Positions 10,906-22,753 of a DNA stretch of 64,000 bases are shown piece after piece. The position numbers and the translations under genes were made by a program. The notes under the pieces were generated by a model. It ran no database searches. It saw only the letters and a list, made by a program, of their open reading frames with translations, and was not told the DNA's origin. The first letter of the stretch is position 1. Every line of letters starts with the position of its first letter. Source of the DNA: Hydrangea macrophylla (Eukaryota; Streptophyta; Magnoliopsida; Cornales; Hydrangeaceae); assembly GCA_033977485.1 (NCBI GenBank), contig CM066984.1, positions 29,555,501 to 29,619,500 of the forward strand, written 5' to 3'.

Positions 10906-11528
10906 TGATGATGCCTAAAACTGGTAAGAAAGGTTTTAAGAGAAAATATGACAAGAACAATTTGCGAGTGGTTCGGTCCCGTTAACAAGGTGACCTACGT
11001 CCACGGTTGATTCTATGCGCTCTCACTAACAGATCACAGGCGGGCCTGGTGAGCCAACAATTAGGGGCGACACTACCAGTAATACTGGCCGGGTATATGC
11101 GTTTGAAGGTGAGTTCTCTGTTTAGGCTTGTAAGCTTGACAATAATAATCGGGATCCCTATTGACAGGGTAGGTGGGCTCTTTTATAGATACAAGAGTCC
11201 ACCCCTACATGGTAAGTTGCTAAGATTAGGAAGCCTAATCTAATCACAATAGATTTACATGATTTTAGGGGAGTTTCCTAAGTGGTTTAAGAAACTGCCA
11301 TATCCCCTTTCGCAGACTTGTAGTTGATTTAGTAAACTGTTGGACAGCTCGGGACCGAGCCGTACCTCCTGGAGAATTGCCGCACCGCATTCCCGGGCTA
11401 TGCAAGCATCCCGAGCGGTGTCGTCTGTCGACCTCAGGGGTGTATACTCCAAGCTCCCATTCCGGATAATCCGGGTCATTCTGCTGATGTGGCGGTTTGG
11501 CCTTAGCAGAATATTTCTTGACGTACCA
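10906..11528 (-). repeat. 5' LTR of the Tat-like element (623 bp)
   Basis: Bounded by TG at 10906 and CA at 11528 on the plus strand. In element orientation it starts TGGTACGTC. Its right half matches 1-239. A possible TATA on the minus strand is CTATAAAAGAG near 11180. The right flank is GAAAC; the matching TSD would be left of the window. Confidence 0.8.
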
Positions 11529-12326
11529 GAAACTACCCTCATCACCCGCAGCACTGAAAGCCTTCACTCCTTTCTTAAACTTTATGTCTCCAGCTATGGG
11601 CTAGATGCGGGACCATTACTTTCTCTTCCTTTTCATCCTGTTTATCCTTTCTTGACCCTACTACATTTTAACCATGTTTTCTAGCATAGTTTCCCCATTG
11701 AAGCCTATTTACTCCTATGGTATTTGGCAAATCTTTACACTGTTGGCATTGTGTTCAACAAATGTCTTTTGCTCCGGTATTTTGCCCAATCCCAGATGCT
11801 CTTCCCAGAAGTTTCACAAAAGTCCTTTCGTCTTGCCAAGTGGTTTTTATTATTTGGAGATTTTTCATATTGGCAAAACCTCTTATGCCAGAATTCATGG
11901 AAACATTGTATTATCCTTTTTTCTTTCAGGGAACATCTGGAAACATCCCCGCAACGAGAAACCATTATTCACAAAATCCCCCCTACAGGTGTCCTCACAG
12001 GAGTTAATGACCCCCTTGCTTTCGAAAATGGATCCACATTCCATTTTTTACAAAACCAACTTTGCCTTGTAAATCAGATTGAACCAACAAGTGTTCCATC
12101 AGGATTGTTACATAAAGACACCTGCACGTGGCACAACATTGGCTTATATCCCCTGGATTACTGTCAATTATTTTGCAGCATCCTTGCAGATTTCCATGAC
12201 AAATATGGTTGGGACACATCACATCCAGATCATCTAATGTACAGAGTCCACCTGCTCATCTACCCCACCAGACGCCGAATAGGGACCCCATGGGAGTCAG
12301 ATACCTCAGATAGTGACATAGATTGA
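11529..12326 (+). pseudogene. Unidentified 265-codon frame interrupted by one stop
   Basis: From the LTR boundary the plus frame reads through about 265 codons with a single TAG (11682-11684). The segment 11724-12326 is open for 200 codons and ends in an acidic tail, DTSDSDID. It is rich in Phe, Leu, His and Trp (CTWHNIGLYPLDYC, FHDKYGWDTSHPDH), so it looks coding. The N-terminal part is probably cut off by the Tat insertion. I recognise no family. A tandem repeat and, beyond the copia insertion, a TATA-like box follow; this ORF-repeat-promoter order would fit the end of an endogenous pararetrovirus, but that is a guess. Confidence 0.45.
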
Positions 12327-12336
12327 CAAGGCAAGT

Positions 12337-12545
12337 TTAAAGCAGTGTAAAATAGTGTGAAATAGTAAGTGCTGTCTGTACCTTTATTCACATGTTTAAA
12401 GTAGTGTAAAATAGTAAGAGCTGTCTGTACCTTTATTCACGTGTTGTAACAGTGTGCGTAAAATAGTGTGAAATAGTATGAGCTGTCTGTACCTTTATTC
12501 ACGTGTTATAACAGTGTGGACTAGTGTGAGTTGTCTGTATCCTGC
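12337..12545 (+). repeat. Tandem repeat behind the unidentified frame
   Basis: Three to four degenerate copies of a 60-70 bp unit contain GCTGTCTGTACCTTTATTCAC and AAATAGTGTGAAATAG. The last copy is partial (about 12515-12545). Confidence 0.8.
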
Positions 12546-12561
12546 TTTTTATTCTTTGAAG

Positions 12562-12566
12562 GTACT
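12562..12566. repeat. Target-site duplication of the outer copia element (left)
   Basis: GTACT directly precedes the left LTR and recurs at 29969-29973 directly after the right LTR. Confidence 0.9.
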
Positions 12567-14074
12567 TGATGGAAAAATCGGTTTAAGTTAAAAGTTTAAA
12601 CGCGCAGCGGAAAGTCAAGTTATAAAAACTTAATGGTAGCCCAGGATATACTACTCATTAATTCTATAGATGTGCACAAGATGGGGACAAGAGTTATACC
12701 TTAGTGTCTTGAACCCAATTCTGATTTTCTTCTTCTTCCTTAGTGATGCAGTAGCATCCACTAGGTTGCCTTCACCCATATATCTCCTGCGGATGCTTGC
12801 CGGAGAGACTAGAGATGGTGGGATCTCTAATAGAGAGGAAAAAGAAGGTTTGGGGCTCTAAAAATAGTTTATGCAGCTTCTGACGTTCTAAAAAAATGAA
12901 CTCCTTTTCCAGAACGCAGCCGCCCTATTTATAGATTTCCAGAACCGACCTAGACTTCGAACGATCGAAGATCTTCGATCGATCGAACCTTCGATCGATC
13001 GAACCATTCTCGATCGATCGAGACTGCCAAGACTTCACTCGATCGAACATACTTCAATCGATCGAACTTGTCTTGACAACTTCCTCATGTGTCTTTCCAA
13101 GTATCTTGGCGGAGCTAAGAGTGGGACCTCCTAGGCTCTTTATTGTTGGCTCAGATCAGTTTGTTAATTACCGTGACCAAACTCTTTGATCAGCAAACTA
13201 ACTACCTGATCAGTTAACGTTTACTCCACTATAAAACGATAACTGAACTCCAACGCAAAAGAACATATCCAAAGCGATAACTAGACTTGTATGTTGTACT
13301 AATGTCCCTCTACCTTCAGCATTCCTAATCATATTTAGGTAGTCGGATAACTGTTATTGTCAACCTGAATCATGATTACTTCTTGTATTCCTTGAGTCCC
13401 ATTCACCTCTCATGATTACCAAACATGTTGATAACTCTTATCAACAAGACTCCAGTAATCAGTAATCGACTTGGTGACATTCTCAAGGGAATGTTTACTC
13501 TGAAACAGAGGGTAGATTCTGTCTTGACAATATATGTTCACAACCCTATGAATATGACATACCCAAGATACCCAGGTGTTGATCTTCTATAGACCTCACT
13601 GATTGGTAAGTCAAAGGAGCCATATCCACAGTATGTGTTCATAATCGTCTCAAGATTAAGAACACGTACCTTATACAAGTTATGAGTTCCTATCGACTGA
13701 TTGACAGTCTTGAGTGTCAATAGGAAAGCTCAGGTCCGTCAATGCTCTATAAGCACTAGCATGTTAACTAAGAGTTAAACTCTAGTGATTGAGATTAATC
13801 ACTCCATCCAATGGTAGTTAATCATGCTATAGTGTAAACATGATGAGATATCCAGTCTCATCATCCACTGTGACACATTCTAAGTAACAAAGAATAGTAA
13901 TTCGTATCTCACTTGTATGTTTCTCATACATACACGAATTACTTACTATGATACTTAAGGACAACAATCATCTCATGGAAGAAACATACATAACTAAATA
14001 CAAAGCTGATATCCATATATTAAAATGTCAAAGTCTCATATATAAAGTAATGGTTTGAGGGCACAAATCCAACA
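12567..14074 (-). repeat. 3' LTR of outer copia element
   Basis: Starts TGATGGAAAA and ends CCAACA on the plus strand. The minus-strand TATA box CTATAAATAG lies at 12925-12934. A cluster of CGATCGATCG palindromes (12958-13066) is immediately upstream of it in transcription order. The PPT (minus AAGTGGGAGTT) adjoins at 14075. Confidence 0.9.
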
Positions 14075-15558
14075 AACTCCCACTTGCACTCATAACCATT
14101 CAGAACTACATCTAAGACCTAGACTATCTAGATGACGATCAAAGACCTTCTGTGGCAAGGCCTTTGTAAACGGATCAATAAGATTGTCAGCGGTGGCAAT
14201 CTTGGTGACAGTCACATATCCACGTTGAACAATATCTCGGATAAGATGATATTTTTGCTCTACGTGCTTTCCCTTCCCGTGGTTCCTTGGCTTCTTGGAC
14301 TGAGCCACTGCCCCACTATTATCACAGTAAAGCGTAATAGGTGACAATGACGCTGGTACCACCTCGAGCTCCATAAGAAACTTCTTGAGCCAAACAGCTT
14401 CCTTTGCGGCTTCACAAGCAGCCACATACTCAGCTTCTATAGTTGAGTCTGCAATGCATTTCTGCTTAATGCTCCTCCAACTAACAGCACCACCTCCCAA
14501 GGTAAAGAGATGTTCGGATGTTGACTTCCTCGAATCGTTATCTGACATAAAGTCCGAGTCAGTATATCCTGCTGGAATTAACTCACTACCACTGTACATA
14601 AGCATGTAATCTTTTGTCCTTCTCAAGTACTTAAGAATGTGCTTAACGGCTATCCAGTGCTCTAGACCTGGATTCGATTGATATCTGCTAACCATGCCAA
14701 TGGTAAAATAGATATCTGGTCTAGTGCATAACATCGCATATACATGAGACTTCCAACTACAGAAGCATATGGAATTCCTGCCATACGATTCCTCTCCTCC
14801 TGTGTCTGAGGACACTGGTCCTTGAAGAACGCTAAAGCATGCCTGAAAGGTAACAAACCTTTCTTCGAATTATCCATTGAAAACTTAGTTAACACTTTAT
14901 CGTTATAACCAGCTTAAGATAATCCCATTATCTTTCTCTTATGATCCCGAAAGAGCTTTATCCCTAGAATATAGCTCGCCTCTCCTAGATCCTTCATATC
15001 AAAAGTACTAGCTAGCCAAACCTTGACCATTGACAATGCCGCTACATCATTTCCAATGAGTAGAATGTCGTCAACGTAAAGCACAAGAAAAGCCACCACT
15101 TTTCCTTCACACTTCTTGTATACACAAGGTTCATCCAGATTTTGTATAAAACCAAACGACTTGACCGCTTGGTCAAATCGGATGTTCCAACTTCTAGATG
15201 CCTGTTTAAGCCCATAAATGGACTTTTGCATCTTGTATACCAAGTTACCTTTCCGACCAGCTATGAACCCTTCTGGTTGTTGTATACAGATGTCCTCCTC
15301 AAGATTGCCATTCAAGAATGCAGTCTTGACGTCCATCTGCCAGATCTCATAATCTAGGCATGCAGCAATGGATAGGAGTATCCTGATGGACTTGAGAATG
15401 GCCACCTGTGAGAAGGTTTCCTCATAGTCAATGCCCTCCCTCTGAGTATAACCTTTCGCTACAAGCCTAGCCTTATAGGTCTCAACCTTCCCATCATATG
15501 CTCTTTTCCTCTTGTAGACCCACTTATAACCAATGGGTTTAATATTGGCTGGAATTTA
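14075..15558 (-). pseudogene. pol: Outer copia pol, C-terminal part (RT and RNase H)
   Basis: Minus frame from about 15550 to 14090. RT is visible with [15 protein letters not shown] and the YVDD box in [12 protein letters not shown] (about 15080). RNase H follows with [21 protein letters not shown] and the intact CDN motif in LYCDNSGA. A TAA-type stop separates 14914 from the next segment and a frameshift lies near 14790. The 5' continuation is at 24253, across the inserted copy. The protein would be the RT/RNase H part of the polyprotein. Confidence 0.88.
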
Positions 15559-17041
15559 TGTTGGAAAAACCAGTTTAAGTACTAAGTTTAAACGCGCAGC
15601 GGAAAAATTAAGTTATAAAACTTAATTGGCATGCCCGGATCTACTACCCATCAACTCTATAGATGCGCACAAGAGGGGACAAGAATTATACCTTACTGTC
15701 TTGAACCCAATTCTGAAATCTCTGACTTCCAGCAGCCTCCACTAGATGGTCTTCACTCTTATGACTCCTATGGATGCTCACAGGAAGGGCTAGGGTTGGT
15801 GGGAACCCTAATGGAGAGGATACAGAAGGTTTTTGGGGCTCCAAAATAGTTTCTGCAGCTTCTGACGTTCAAAACGACGAACTTCTTTTCCAGAACGCAG
15901 CTGGCCTATTTATAGATTCCCAGAACTGACCTAGCTCTTGAGCGATCGAAGTGGTTTCGATCGATCGAACCATCTTCAATCGATCGAACCTGTCTGGACT
16001 TCAATCGATCGAGACAACTTCGATCGATCGAACCTGTCTTGACATCATCCTCATTTTCCTTTCCAAGCATCCTAGCGGAGCTAAGAGTGGGACCTTCTAG
16101 GCTCTTTATTGTTGGCTCAGATCAGTTGATTAACTCCCATGACCAAACTCTTTGATCAGCAAATTAATCGACTGATCAGTTAACGTTTACTCCACTATAA
16201 AACGATAACTGAACTCCAACGCAAAAGAACATATCCGAAGCGATAACTAGACTTGTATGTTGTACTAATGTCCCTCTACCGTCAGCATTCGAAATCATAT
16301 TCAGGTAGTCGGATAAACAGTTACTGTCAACCTAAATCATGATTACTTCTTATAATCCTTGAGTCCCATTCACCTCTCATGATTACCAAACATGTTGATA
16401 ACTCTTATCAACAAGACTGCAGTACTCAGTAATCGACTTGGTGACATTCTCAAGGGAATGCTTACTCTGAAACAGAGGGTAGATTCTGTCTTGACAATAT
16501 ATGTTCACAACCCTATGAATATGATTTACCCAAGATACCCAGGTGTTGATCATCTGTAGACCTCACTGATTGGTAAGTCAAAGCAGCCATATCCACAGTC
16601 TGTGTTCATAATCATCTCAAGATTGAGAACACATACCTTATACAAGTTATGAGTTCCTATCTACTGATTGACAGCATTGAGCGTCAATAGGAAACTCAGG
16701 TCCATCAATGCACTATAAGCACTAGCATACTAACCAAGAGTCACACTCTAGTGATTGAGATTTATCACTCCATCCAATGGTAGTTAATGATGCTACAGTG
16801 TATACCTGATGAGATATCCAGTCTCATCATCCACTGTGACAAGCTTTAAGTATCAAAGAATAGTAATTCGTATCTCATTGTATGTATCTCATACACACAC
16901 GAAATACTTACTATGATACTTATGGATTAAACAATCATCTCATGAAAGAAACATACATAATGAAATGTAAAGCTGATATCCATATATTAAGATGTCAATG
17001 TCTCATACATAAAGTAATGGTTTAAGGGCAAAAACCCAACA
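15559..17041 (-). repeat. 3' LTR of inner copia element (1483 bp)
   Basis: TG (15559) to CA (17041), starting TGTTGGAAAAACC and ending CCCAACA. It has the TATA box (minus CTATAAATAGG, about 15907) and a CGATCGATCG cluster (15940-16042), one palindromic unit shorter than the partner LTR. Confidence 0.92.
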
Positions 17042-17058
17042 AACTCCCACTTGCACTC
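17042..17058 (-). other. Polypurine tract of inner copia element
   Basis: On the minus strand GTGCAAGTGGGAGTT directly precedes the 3' LTR, the usual plant copia PPT form. The same sequence adjoins the outer 3' LTR at 14075-14091. Confidence 0.85.
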
Positions 17059-17062
17059 ACAA

Positions 17063-20000
17063 CTATACAGGATTACATCTGAGACCTAGACTATATAGAT
17101 GACGATCAAAGACCTTCTGTGGCAAGGCCTTTGTAAACGGATCAGCAAGATTGTCAATGGTGGCAATCTTGGTGACAGTCACATCTCCACGTTGAACAAT
17201 ATCTCGGATAAGATGATATTTCCGCTCTACGTGCTTCCCTTTTCCGTGGTTCCTTGGCTCCTTGGACTGGGCCACTGCCCCACTATTATTACAATAAAGC
17301 GTAATAGGTGACAGCGATGCCGGTACCACCTCGAGTTCCATAAGGAACTTCTTGAGCCAAACAGCTTCCTTTGCAGCTTCACAAGCAGCCACATACTCAG
17401 CTTCTGTAGTTGAGTCTGCAATGCATTTCTGCTTAATGCTCCTCCAACTGCCAGCACCACCTCCCAAGGTAAAGAGATGACCGGACGTCGACTTCCTCGA
17501 ATCTTTATCTGACATAAAGTCCGAGTCAGTGTATCCTACTGGAATTAACTCACTACCACCGTACATAAGCATGTAATCTTTAGTCCTTCTCAAGTACTTA
17601 AGAATGTGCTTGACGGTTGTCCAGTGCTCTGGACCTGGATTCGACTGATATCTGCTAACCATGCCTACGGCAAAGCAAATATCTGGTCTAGTGCATAACA
17701 TCGCATACATAAGACTTCCCACTGCTGAAGCATAGGGAACTCCTATCATGCGATTCCTCTCCTCCTGTGTCTTTGGACACTGGTCCTTGGAAAACGCTAA
17801 ACCATGCCTGAAAGGTAACAATCCTTTCTTCGAATTATCCATTGAAAACTTAGTTAGCACCTTATCGATATAACCATCTTGAGACAATCCCATTATCTTT
17901 CGCTTGCGATCCCGAAAGAGCTTTATCCCAAGAATATAGCTCGCCTCTCCTAGATCCTTCATATCGAAAGTACTAGCTAGCCAAACCTTGACCGTTGACA
18001 ATGCCGCTACATCATTCCCAATGAGTAGAATATCGTCAACGTAAAGCACAAGAAAGGCCATCACTTTCCCTTCACACTTCTTGTATACACAAGGTTCATC
18101 CAGATTCTGTATGAAACCAAACGACTTGACCACTTGGTCAAATCGGATGTTCCAACTTCTGGATGCCTGCTTAAGCCCATAAATGGACTTTTGCAGCTTG
18201 CATACCAAGTTACCTTTCCGACCAGCTATGAACCTTTCTGGTTGTTGCATATAGATGTCCTCCTCAAGATTGCCATTCAAGAATGCAGTCTTGACGTCCA
18301 TCTGCCAGATCTCATAATCTAGGCATGCAGCAATGGATAAGAGTATTCTGATGGACTTGAGCATGGCTACCGGCAAGAAGGTTTCTTCATAGTCGATGCC
18401 CTCCTTCTGAGTATAACCTTTCGCTACAAGCCTAGCCTTAAAGGTCTCAACCTTTCCATCAGATGCTCTTTTCCTCTTGTAGACCCACTTACAACCAATG
18501 GGTTTAATATTGGCTGGAAGTTCTACAAGATCCCAGACCTGATTAGAATCCATAGATTCTAATTCAGCCTTCATAGCTTTAGCCCAATGTTCTGAATCAT
18601 CATCAGTCATTGCCTCTTCGTATGTGGCAGGATTAGATTCAGATTCTATGGAGACAGCTTCAAAAACTTCTCCTAAGAACATGTATCTATCAGGCTGGCT
18701 GATAATCCTCCCACTACGACGAGATACCGGTGCAGAAATGGGTGAAGAAGTGGTATTTTCTTGATTTATATCGTTATCAACTACGGGTTGGACTGAGGGC
18801 TCTCCTTCTATCTCTCTCAGATCTATCCTTCCCTTAGGTTTATGGTTCATGATATAGTCATCCTCTAAGAAAACAGCATTCGTACTAACAAACACTTTCT
18901 GCTCTCTTGGATCATAAAAATACCATCCATAAGTACCCTTTGGATACCCTACGAAGTAACATACTTTCGATCTAGAATCCAACTTGCTCATCTTTCCTTT
19001 CAGCACATGTGCCGGACACCCCCATATCCGGAGATGTTGCAAAGAAGGCTTGCGCCCAATCCACATCTCCCGTGGTGTCCTGGGAACAGATTTGCTTGGC
19101 ACTAGATTTAGTATGTATGCAGCGGTTTCCAAAGCATAACCCCAAAGGAATAATGGCAACTCTGAATAACTCATCATTGACCTAGTCATGTCTAAAAGAG
19201 TCCGGTTCCTTCTCTCAACTACACCATTCTGCTGAGGTGTGCTAGGTGCAGTCAACTGTGACAGAATCCCATTCTGTACTAGGTGATCAATAAACTCATT
19301 AGAGAGGTATTCGCCACCTCGATCAGATCGAATGGCTTTGATATGTGAGCCCAATTGCTTCTCCACTTCAGCCCTAAACTCTTTGAACTTTTCAAAGGAT
19401 TCAGACTTGTGCTGCATTAGGTACACATATCCATACCTGGAGTGGTCATCAGTAAATGTTATGAAATACTCATAACCACCCCTTGCTCTAATATTTATTG
19501 GTCCACACACATCAGTATGAACTAATTCCAACAATGCATTGGTCCTATTGCCCTTTGCGGGAAAGGGCCTTTTGGTCATCTTACCCTCTAAACAAGACTC
19601 ACAGACTTCCATTGGTTCGAGAACCAAATCGCCTAAGATCCCTTCTTTGACTAGTCTGCCAATCCTATTTAGATTGATATGGCCAAGCCTCATGTGCCAA
19701 AGTCTTGTTGGATTAGTGGAAGGTTCTTTTCTTTTAGATGGTATAGTTACCATTGAGTTATTAAGTTCCAAGCAAGAATCTTTAGAAATATTAGGAGTAA
19801 TCACATACAAACCATTTGATTTAACACCAGAACATATAAAAGAACTATTTCTTTTAATCACAACTTCAGTTCCAAAATGAAAAGAATAACCATTATTCGA
19901 TAAATTAGAAACTGAAATTAAATTACGTCTCATTAAAGGGACGTAAAGTACATCTGATAAAATCAAAACTTTATTGTCTAGAAATTCTAAAACTACGACT

Positions 20001-20491
20001 CCTATAGCAACCGCAGAAACGGTTGCGCTAGAACCTAGAGTAAGTACGATTTCCCCATCACTGCACCTCCTGGTTGATCTGAACCCCTGCAATGAATTAC
20101 AGATATGGTTAGTCGCACCAGAATCAATGCACCAAGTGTTTGAAGTATCCGTTATAAAACTTACTTCAATCACATGTGATTCAATCATACCTTGAACTCG
20201 TGTAGCTAAGAATTCTGGACAGTTCCTCTTCCAGTGGCCCTTCTCACTGCATTGGAAAAACTTTCCTTCGCCTTGTCCACCCACCTTCCCTTTGCCCTTA
20301 CCTTTTCCCTTAGATTTTGCAATCTTAGGGACTGGTCCAACACTTGAACCACCAGTGCTAGCTTTCTTCTTGCCTTTCTTTCCTTTCGGCACAGATCGGG
20401 AGGAAGAAGCGCTTTTCTCAACGTTCAAAACGTTGACCCCAGGTTTGATTACCCCTTCTGCTGCCAAAAGAGAGCTCATCAATTCGCTCAT
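17063..20491 (-). CDS. pol: Copia polyprotein: zinc knuckle, protease, integrase, RT, RNase H
   Basis: One uninterrupted frame of 1142 codons. In order: basic Lys/Gly region; knuckle [14 protein letters not shown] (about residues 78-91), whose first Cys has become Phe; aspartic protease with IDSGATNH (about 121); integrase with HHCC finger (CESCLEGK), first Asp in VHTDVCGP, second in TFTDDHSRY and Glu in [14 protein letters not shown] with [15 protein letters not shown] and YVDDILL (about 810); RNase H ending the frame. The RNase H CDN motif reads LYCNNSGA, so the catalytic Asp is lost. The ATG at 20491 is probably internal: the family has gag and pol in one frame, and a one-base loss near 20497-20505 separates them here. 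Near-intact but unlikely to be autonomous. Confidence 0.92.
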   Translation of the reverse strand: MSELMSSLLAAEGVIKPGVNVLNVEKSASSSRSVPKGKKGKKKASTGGSSVGPVPKIAKSKGKGKGKGKVGGQGEGKFFQCSEKGHWKRNCPEFLATRVQGMIESHVIEVSFITDTSNTWCIDSGATNHICNSLQGFRSTRRCSDGEIVLTLGSSATVSAVAIGVVVLEFLDNKVLILSDVLYVPLMRRNLISVSNLSNNGYSFHFGTEVVIKRNSSFICSGVKSNGLYVITPNISKDSCLELNNSMVTIPSKRKEPSTNPTRLWHMRLGHINLNRIGRLVKEGILGDLVLEPMEVCESCLEGKMTKRPFPAKGNRTNALLELVHTDVCGPINIRARGGYEYFITFTDDHSRYGYVYLMQHKSESFEKFKEFRAEVEKQLGSHIKAIRSDRGGEYLSNEFIDHLVQNGILSQLTAPSTPQQNGVVERRNRTLLDMTRSMMSYSELPLFLWGYALETAAYILNLVPSKSVPRTPREMWIGRKPSLQHLRIWGCPAHVLKGKMSKLDSRSKVCYFVGYPKGTYGWYFYDPREQKVFVSTNAVFLEDDYIMNHKPKGRIDLREIEGEPSVQPVVDNDINQENTTSSPISAPVSRRSGRIISQPDRYMFLGEVFEAVSIESESNPATYEEAMTDDDSEHWAKAMKAELESMDSNQVWDLVELPANIKPIGCKWVYKRKRASDGKVETFKARLVAKGYTQKEGIDYEETFLPVAMLKSIRILLSIAACLDYEIWQMDVKTAFLNGNLEEDIYMQQPERFIAGRKGNLVCKLQKSIYGLKQASRSWNIRFDQVVKSFGFIQNLDEPCVYKKCEGKVMAFLVLYVDDILLIGNDVAALSTVKVWLASTFDMKDLGEASYILGIKLFRDRKRKIMGLSQDGYIDKVLTKFSMDNSKKGLLPFRHGLAFSKDQCPKTQEERNRMIGVPYASAVGSLMYAMLCTRPDICFAVGMVSRYQSNPGPEHWTTVKHILKYLRRTKDYMLMYGGSELIPVGYTDSDFMSDKDSRKSTSGHLFTLGGGAGSWRSIKQKCIADSTTEAEYVAACEAAKEAVWLKKFLMELEVVPASLSPITLYCNNSGAVAQSKEPRNHGKGKHVERKYHLIRDIVQRGDVTVTKIATIDNLADPFTKALPQKVFDRHLYSLGLRCNPV

Positions 20492-21045
20492 TGATAATTC
20501 ATTTGATTCATATTATAGTTAAGTTTAAATTGAGCGAATGAAAGCGACAGCGAATTAAGGATCATATCAACTTGGGTCTGTGCATCGATGTTGGAACCTA
20601 GGGTCTCCAGCTCATTTAAATAACCAATCACTTTTAAAACATGTTCCTTGACTGGAGTCCCTTCCGACATCTTTGCACTCATTATCTTTTGCATGGCTAC
20701 CTGTCTGGCAGGCCTGCCATCCTCCCCAAACATCTTTTTCAGGGATGTGACAATGTCACTAGCAGAATCATTCGATTGGAATTGGTGTTGCAACACACCA
20801 GCCATTGAGGCCAGAATATAGCAACGAGCCATTCCATTCGACTTCTTCCATTTGTCGAACTCGTGTCTGGCAGCTGCCGAAGCATTTACCGCGGGTTCTT
20901 CGGGGCATGGGGTGGTGAGGACATATATGTGATCCTCCGCAGTTAACACGATGTCAAGGTTACGTTTCCATTCAGTGTAGTTGTTTCCAGTTAACTTGTT
21001 TTGAGTGAGTATGGTGGCAAGTGGACTAAATACAGATCCAGACAT
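20488..21045 (-). CDS. gag: Copia gag N-terminal part
   Basis: 185 codons from ATG 21045, starting [20 protein letters not shown]. The pattern [13 protein letters not shown] and the later [19 protein letters not shown] match the copia gag polyprotein family (UBN2/Retrotran_gag type). It stops at TGA 20490-20488, overlapping the pol frame by four bases. The outer copy reads NFSMNELM in one frame at this point, so the stop results from a single-base deletion in a T run. It would build the particle shell. Confidence 0.88.
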   Translation of the reverse strand: MSGSVFSPLATILTQNKLTGNNYTEWKRNLDIVLTAEDHIYVLTTPCPEEPAVNASAAARHEFDKWKKSNGMARCYILASMAGVLQHQFQSNDSASDIVTSLKKMFGEDGRPARQVAMQKIMSAKMSEGTPVKEHVLKVIGYLNELETLGSNIDAQTQVDMILNSLSLSFAQFKLNYNMNQMNYQ

Positions 21046-22738
21046 TATGATTACTGAAAATCAAACAAACAAAATAAATATGGATATCAGGATTTGACAG
21101 TTTGAAATAAAAGAATCCTTAAAACTCTTATTTTAAAACAAAGTCGCCGGAATATCGAAACAAAAGAATAAAGCCTCCGTGTGGAGGTCAATTTTCTATT
21201 TTTCGATTAATCAAGACTTGTCCGCTATGCAACTCTTGCAAAAACAAGTTATGACTCCCGATCCCTTTTGATCTCTAAGTTTCTGAACAATGCCCCGTGT
21301 GGGATCCCTTATCCATAGCTTAGCTAGTGTGTACCATTAACTAGGATCCAATCACAACCGTCTCAAGTAGCGCTTCCGTGTGGTGGTCACCCTCTAACAC
21401 GTCTGATTGATCCTATCATAAAAAGTTCACATTTAGTAACCAATGAGTAATGCAGCCTCCGTATGGAATGATCACCCCTGACGAGGTGACACAGAATGCA
21501 CCACTCATCTTACAGTGAACCGTTAATGGAAGATCGTGGGTGTAATTAATAAGACCCTCTCCCACTAGTTTTAGTAAAAAGGATTTTGCTTTTTGAGAAA
21601 ATCTGTTTCTACACACTTCCCATAAACATCTAATGTTTACTAATGTGTTGAAAACGGTTTTTGAATTTTATTTTAGAAAACTTGTTTTGCATGCATGCAA
21701 CAATGTATTATACGCCAATCACAAACCAAGCACATCAAACAAAAAACTAAAATGAAATATAGGCATTCAAACAATGCCTCTATCTCCCATGGCTCTATCT
21801 CTATAGAACCTCCTTTTGGTTTGATCGCCTCTAGCTCCATCTTCATGAATAACGGCTCCTTGCTCCATCTTCATGGATTTTCTAATTCTATTACATTTGT
21901 CCTATCCATCTTTCGAATTTTACAATTTATCTAGAAATAGAAATAACAACAAAATAAAAGGCTAGGGAAACCGGTGCGACTTTCCTTTTCGTAGGATTGA
22001 AGTCGCAGCGCCCTTTACATATGCCTTAAAACCAAACCAAACTTAAATTACAACATGCACCAATCTTAAATAATTTAAATACAAATATTCAAATGATTTG
22101 GTGCCATGGGAGATAGCGACTAATCTAGCTGCAAAAGGGTTAGTCGTACACGCATCCATACATACATAACAAATATATGTAACTGTTGAAACACTTAATT
22201 GATTCACACAGTATATAAACTCTTTACATACTGAATTAGAACTTAAAACAGCATCTTACTTCTCTGTCACAGTTCGATCGATCGAAGACCGTTCGATCGC
22301 TCGAACCTTCGATCGATTGAAGACTGTTCAATCGCTTGAACATTCCGTTTCACAGAATGATTTGAAAATTTTACAGAATATCTTAAAATTAAAGTTTTTA
22401 ATTTCAAAACACCTTACAACTGTGAAACAGAGAGTCTGACAAAGAATCTGTCTCGATCGATCGAACTTCATTCAATCGATCGAACACCAGAAGGTTTCAA
22501 TCGATCGACGACTGTTCGATCGCTTGAGTACAGAGGATGTTCGATCGATCGAAACATGTTCGATCGATCGAAACATGATCGAACCCTCCTTGCATCCCAT
22601 GCAATCACAGATTTGTATTCTGCTGCGATAACACTGCAGAAACAGATCTGTGACAATGCCGTTTCGAAAACAGTTCTAAAATCAACATGCAAATCAATAT
22701 ATTGTTCCAAAAACGCATCTATAGATCCAAACGAGCGT
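21046..22738 (-). other. Long untranslated leader of inner copia element
   Basis: About 1.7 kb between PBS and gag ATG without coding sequence. It contains repeated CCTCCGTGTGGwGGTC motifs (about 21176, 21376 and, weaker, 21450) and a cluster of CGATCGATCG-type palindromes at 22272-22580, close to the PBS. The outer element has a homologous leader at 26778-28445. Confidence 0.75.
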
Positions 22739-22751
22739 GGCTCTGATACCA
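22739..22751 (-). other. Primer-binding site of inner copia element (initiator tRNA-Met)
   Basis: Minus TGGTATCAGAGCC, three bases inside the 5' LTR, is complementary to the 3' end of plant initiator methionine tRNA. The outer element has the same site at 28446-28458. Confidence 0.92.
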
Positions 22752-22753
22752 AT

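Larger units (their letters stand above)
1..11528 (-). mobile_element. Tat-like Ty3/gypsy LTR retrotransposon with antisense genes (left end cut by window)
   Basis: A minus-strand element bounded on the right by an LTR (10906-11528) and on the left by a partial copy of it (1-239). In minus order it has LTR, PBS, gag, protease, RT, integrase C-terminus, about 0.9 kb of non-coding DNA, then two plus-strand gene units, then LTR. Gag-pol resembles the plant Tat lineage, and Tat elements are known to carry extra ORFs, some antisense, between pol and the 3' LTR. The element is dead: stops and frameshifts run throughout and RNase H plus most of integrase are deleted. I see no clear polypurine tract beside the left LTR, so its membership in the same insertion is likely but unproven. 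Confidence 0.8.

Noticed and set aside
11255..11567. Two overlapping minus-strand frames of about 100 codons
   Set aside because: They run across the LTR boundary and encode nothing recognisable; LTR sequence gives chance frames.
15631..15849. Identical 72-codon plus frames at 15631 and 22826
   Set aside because: They lie in the two inner copia LTRs, so identity reflects the LTR pair, not a conserved gene.
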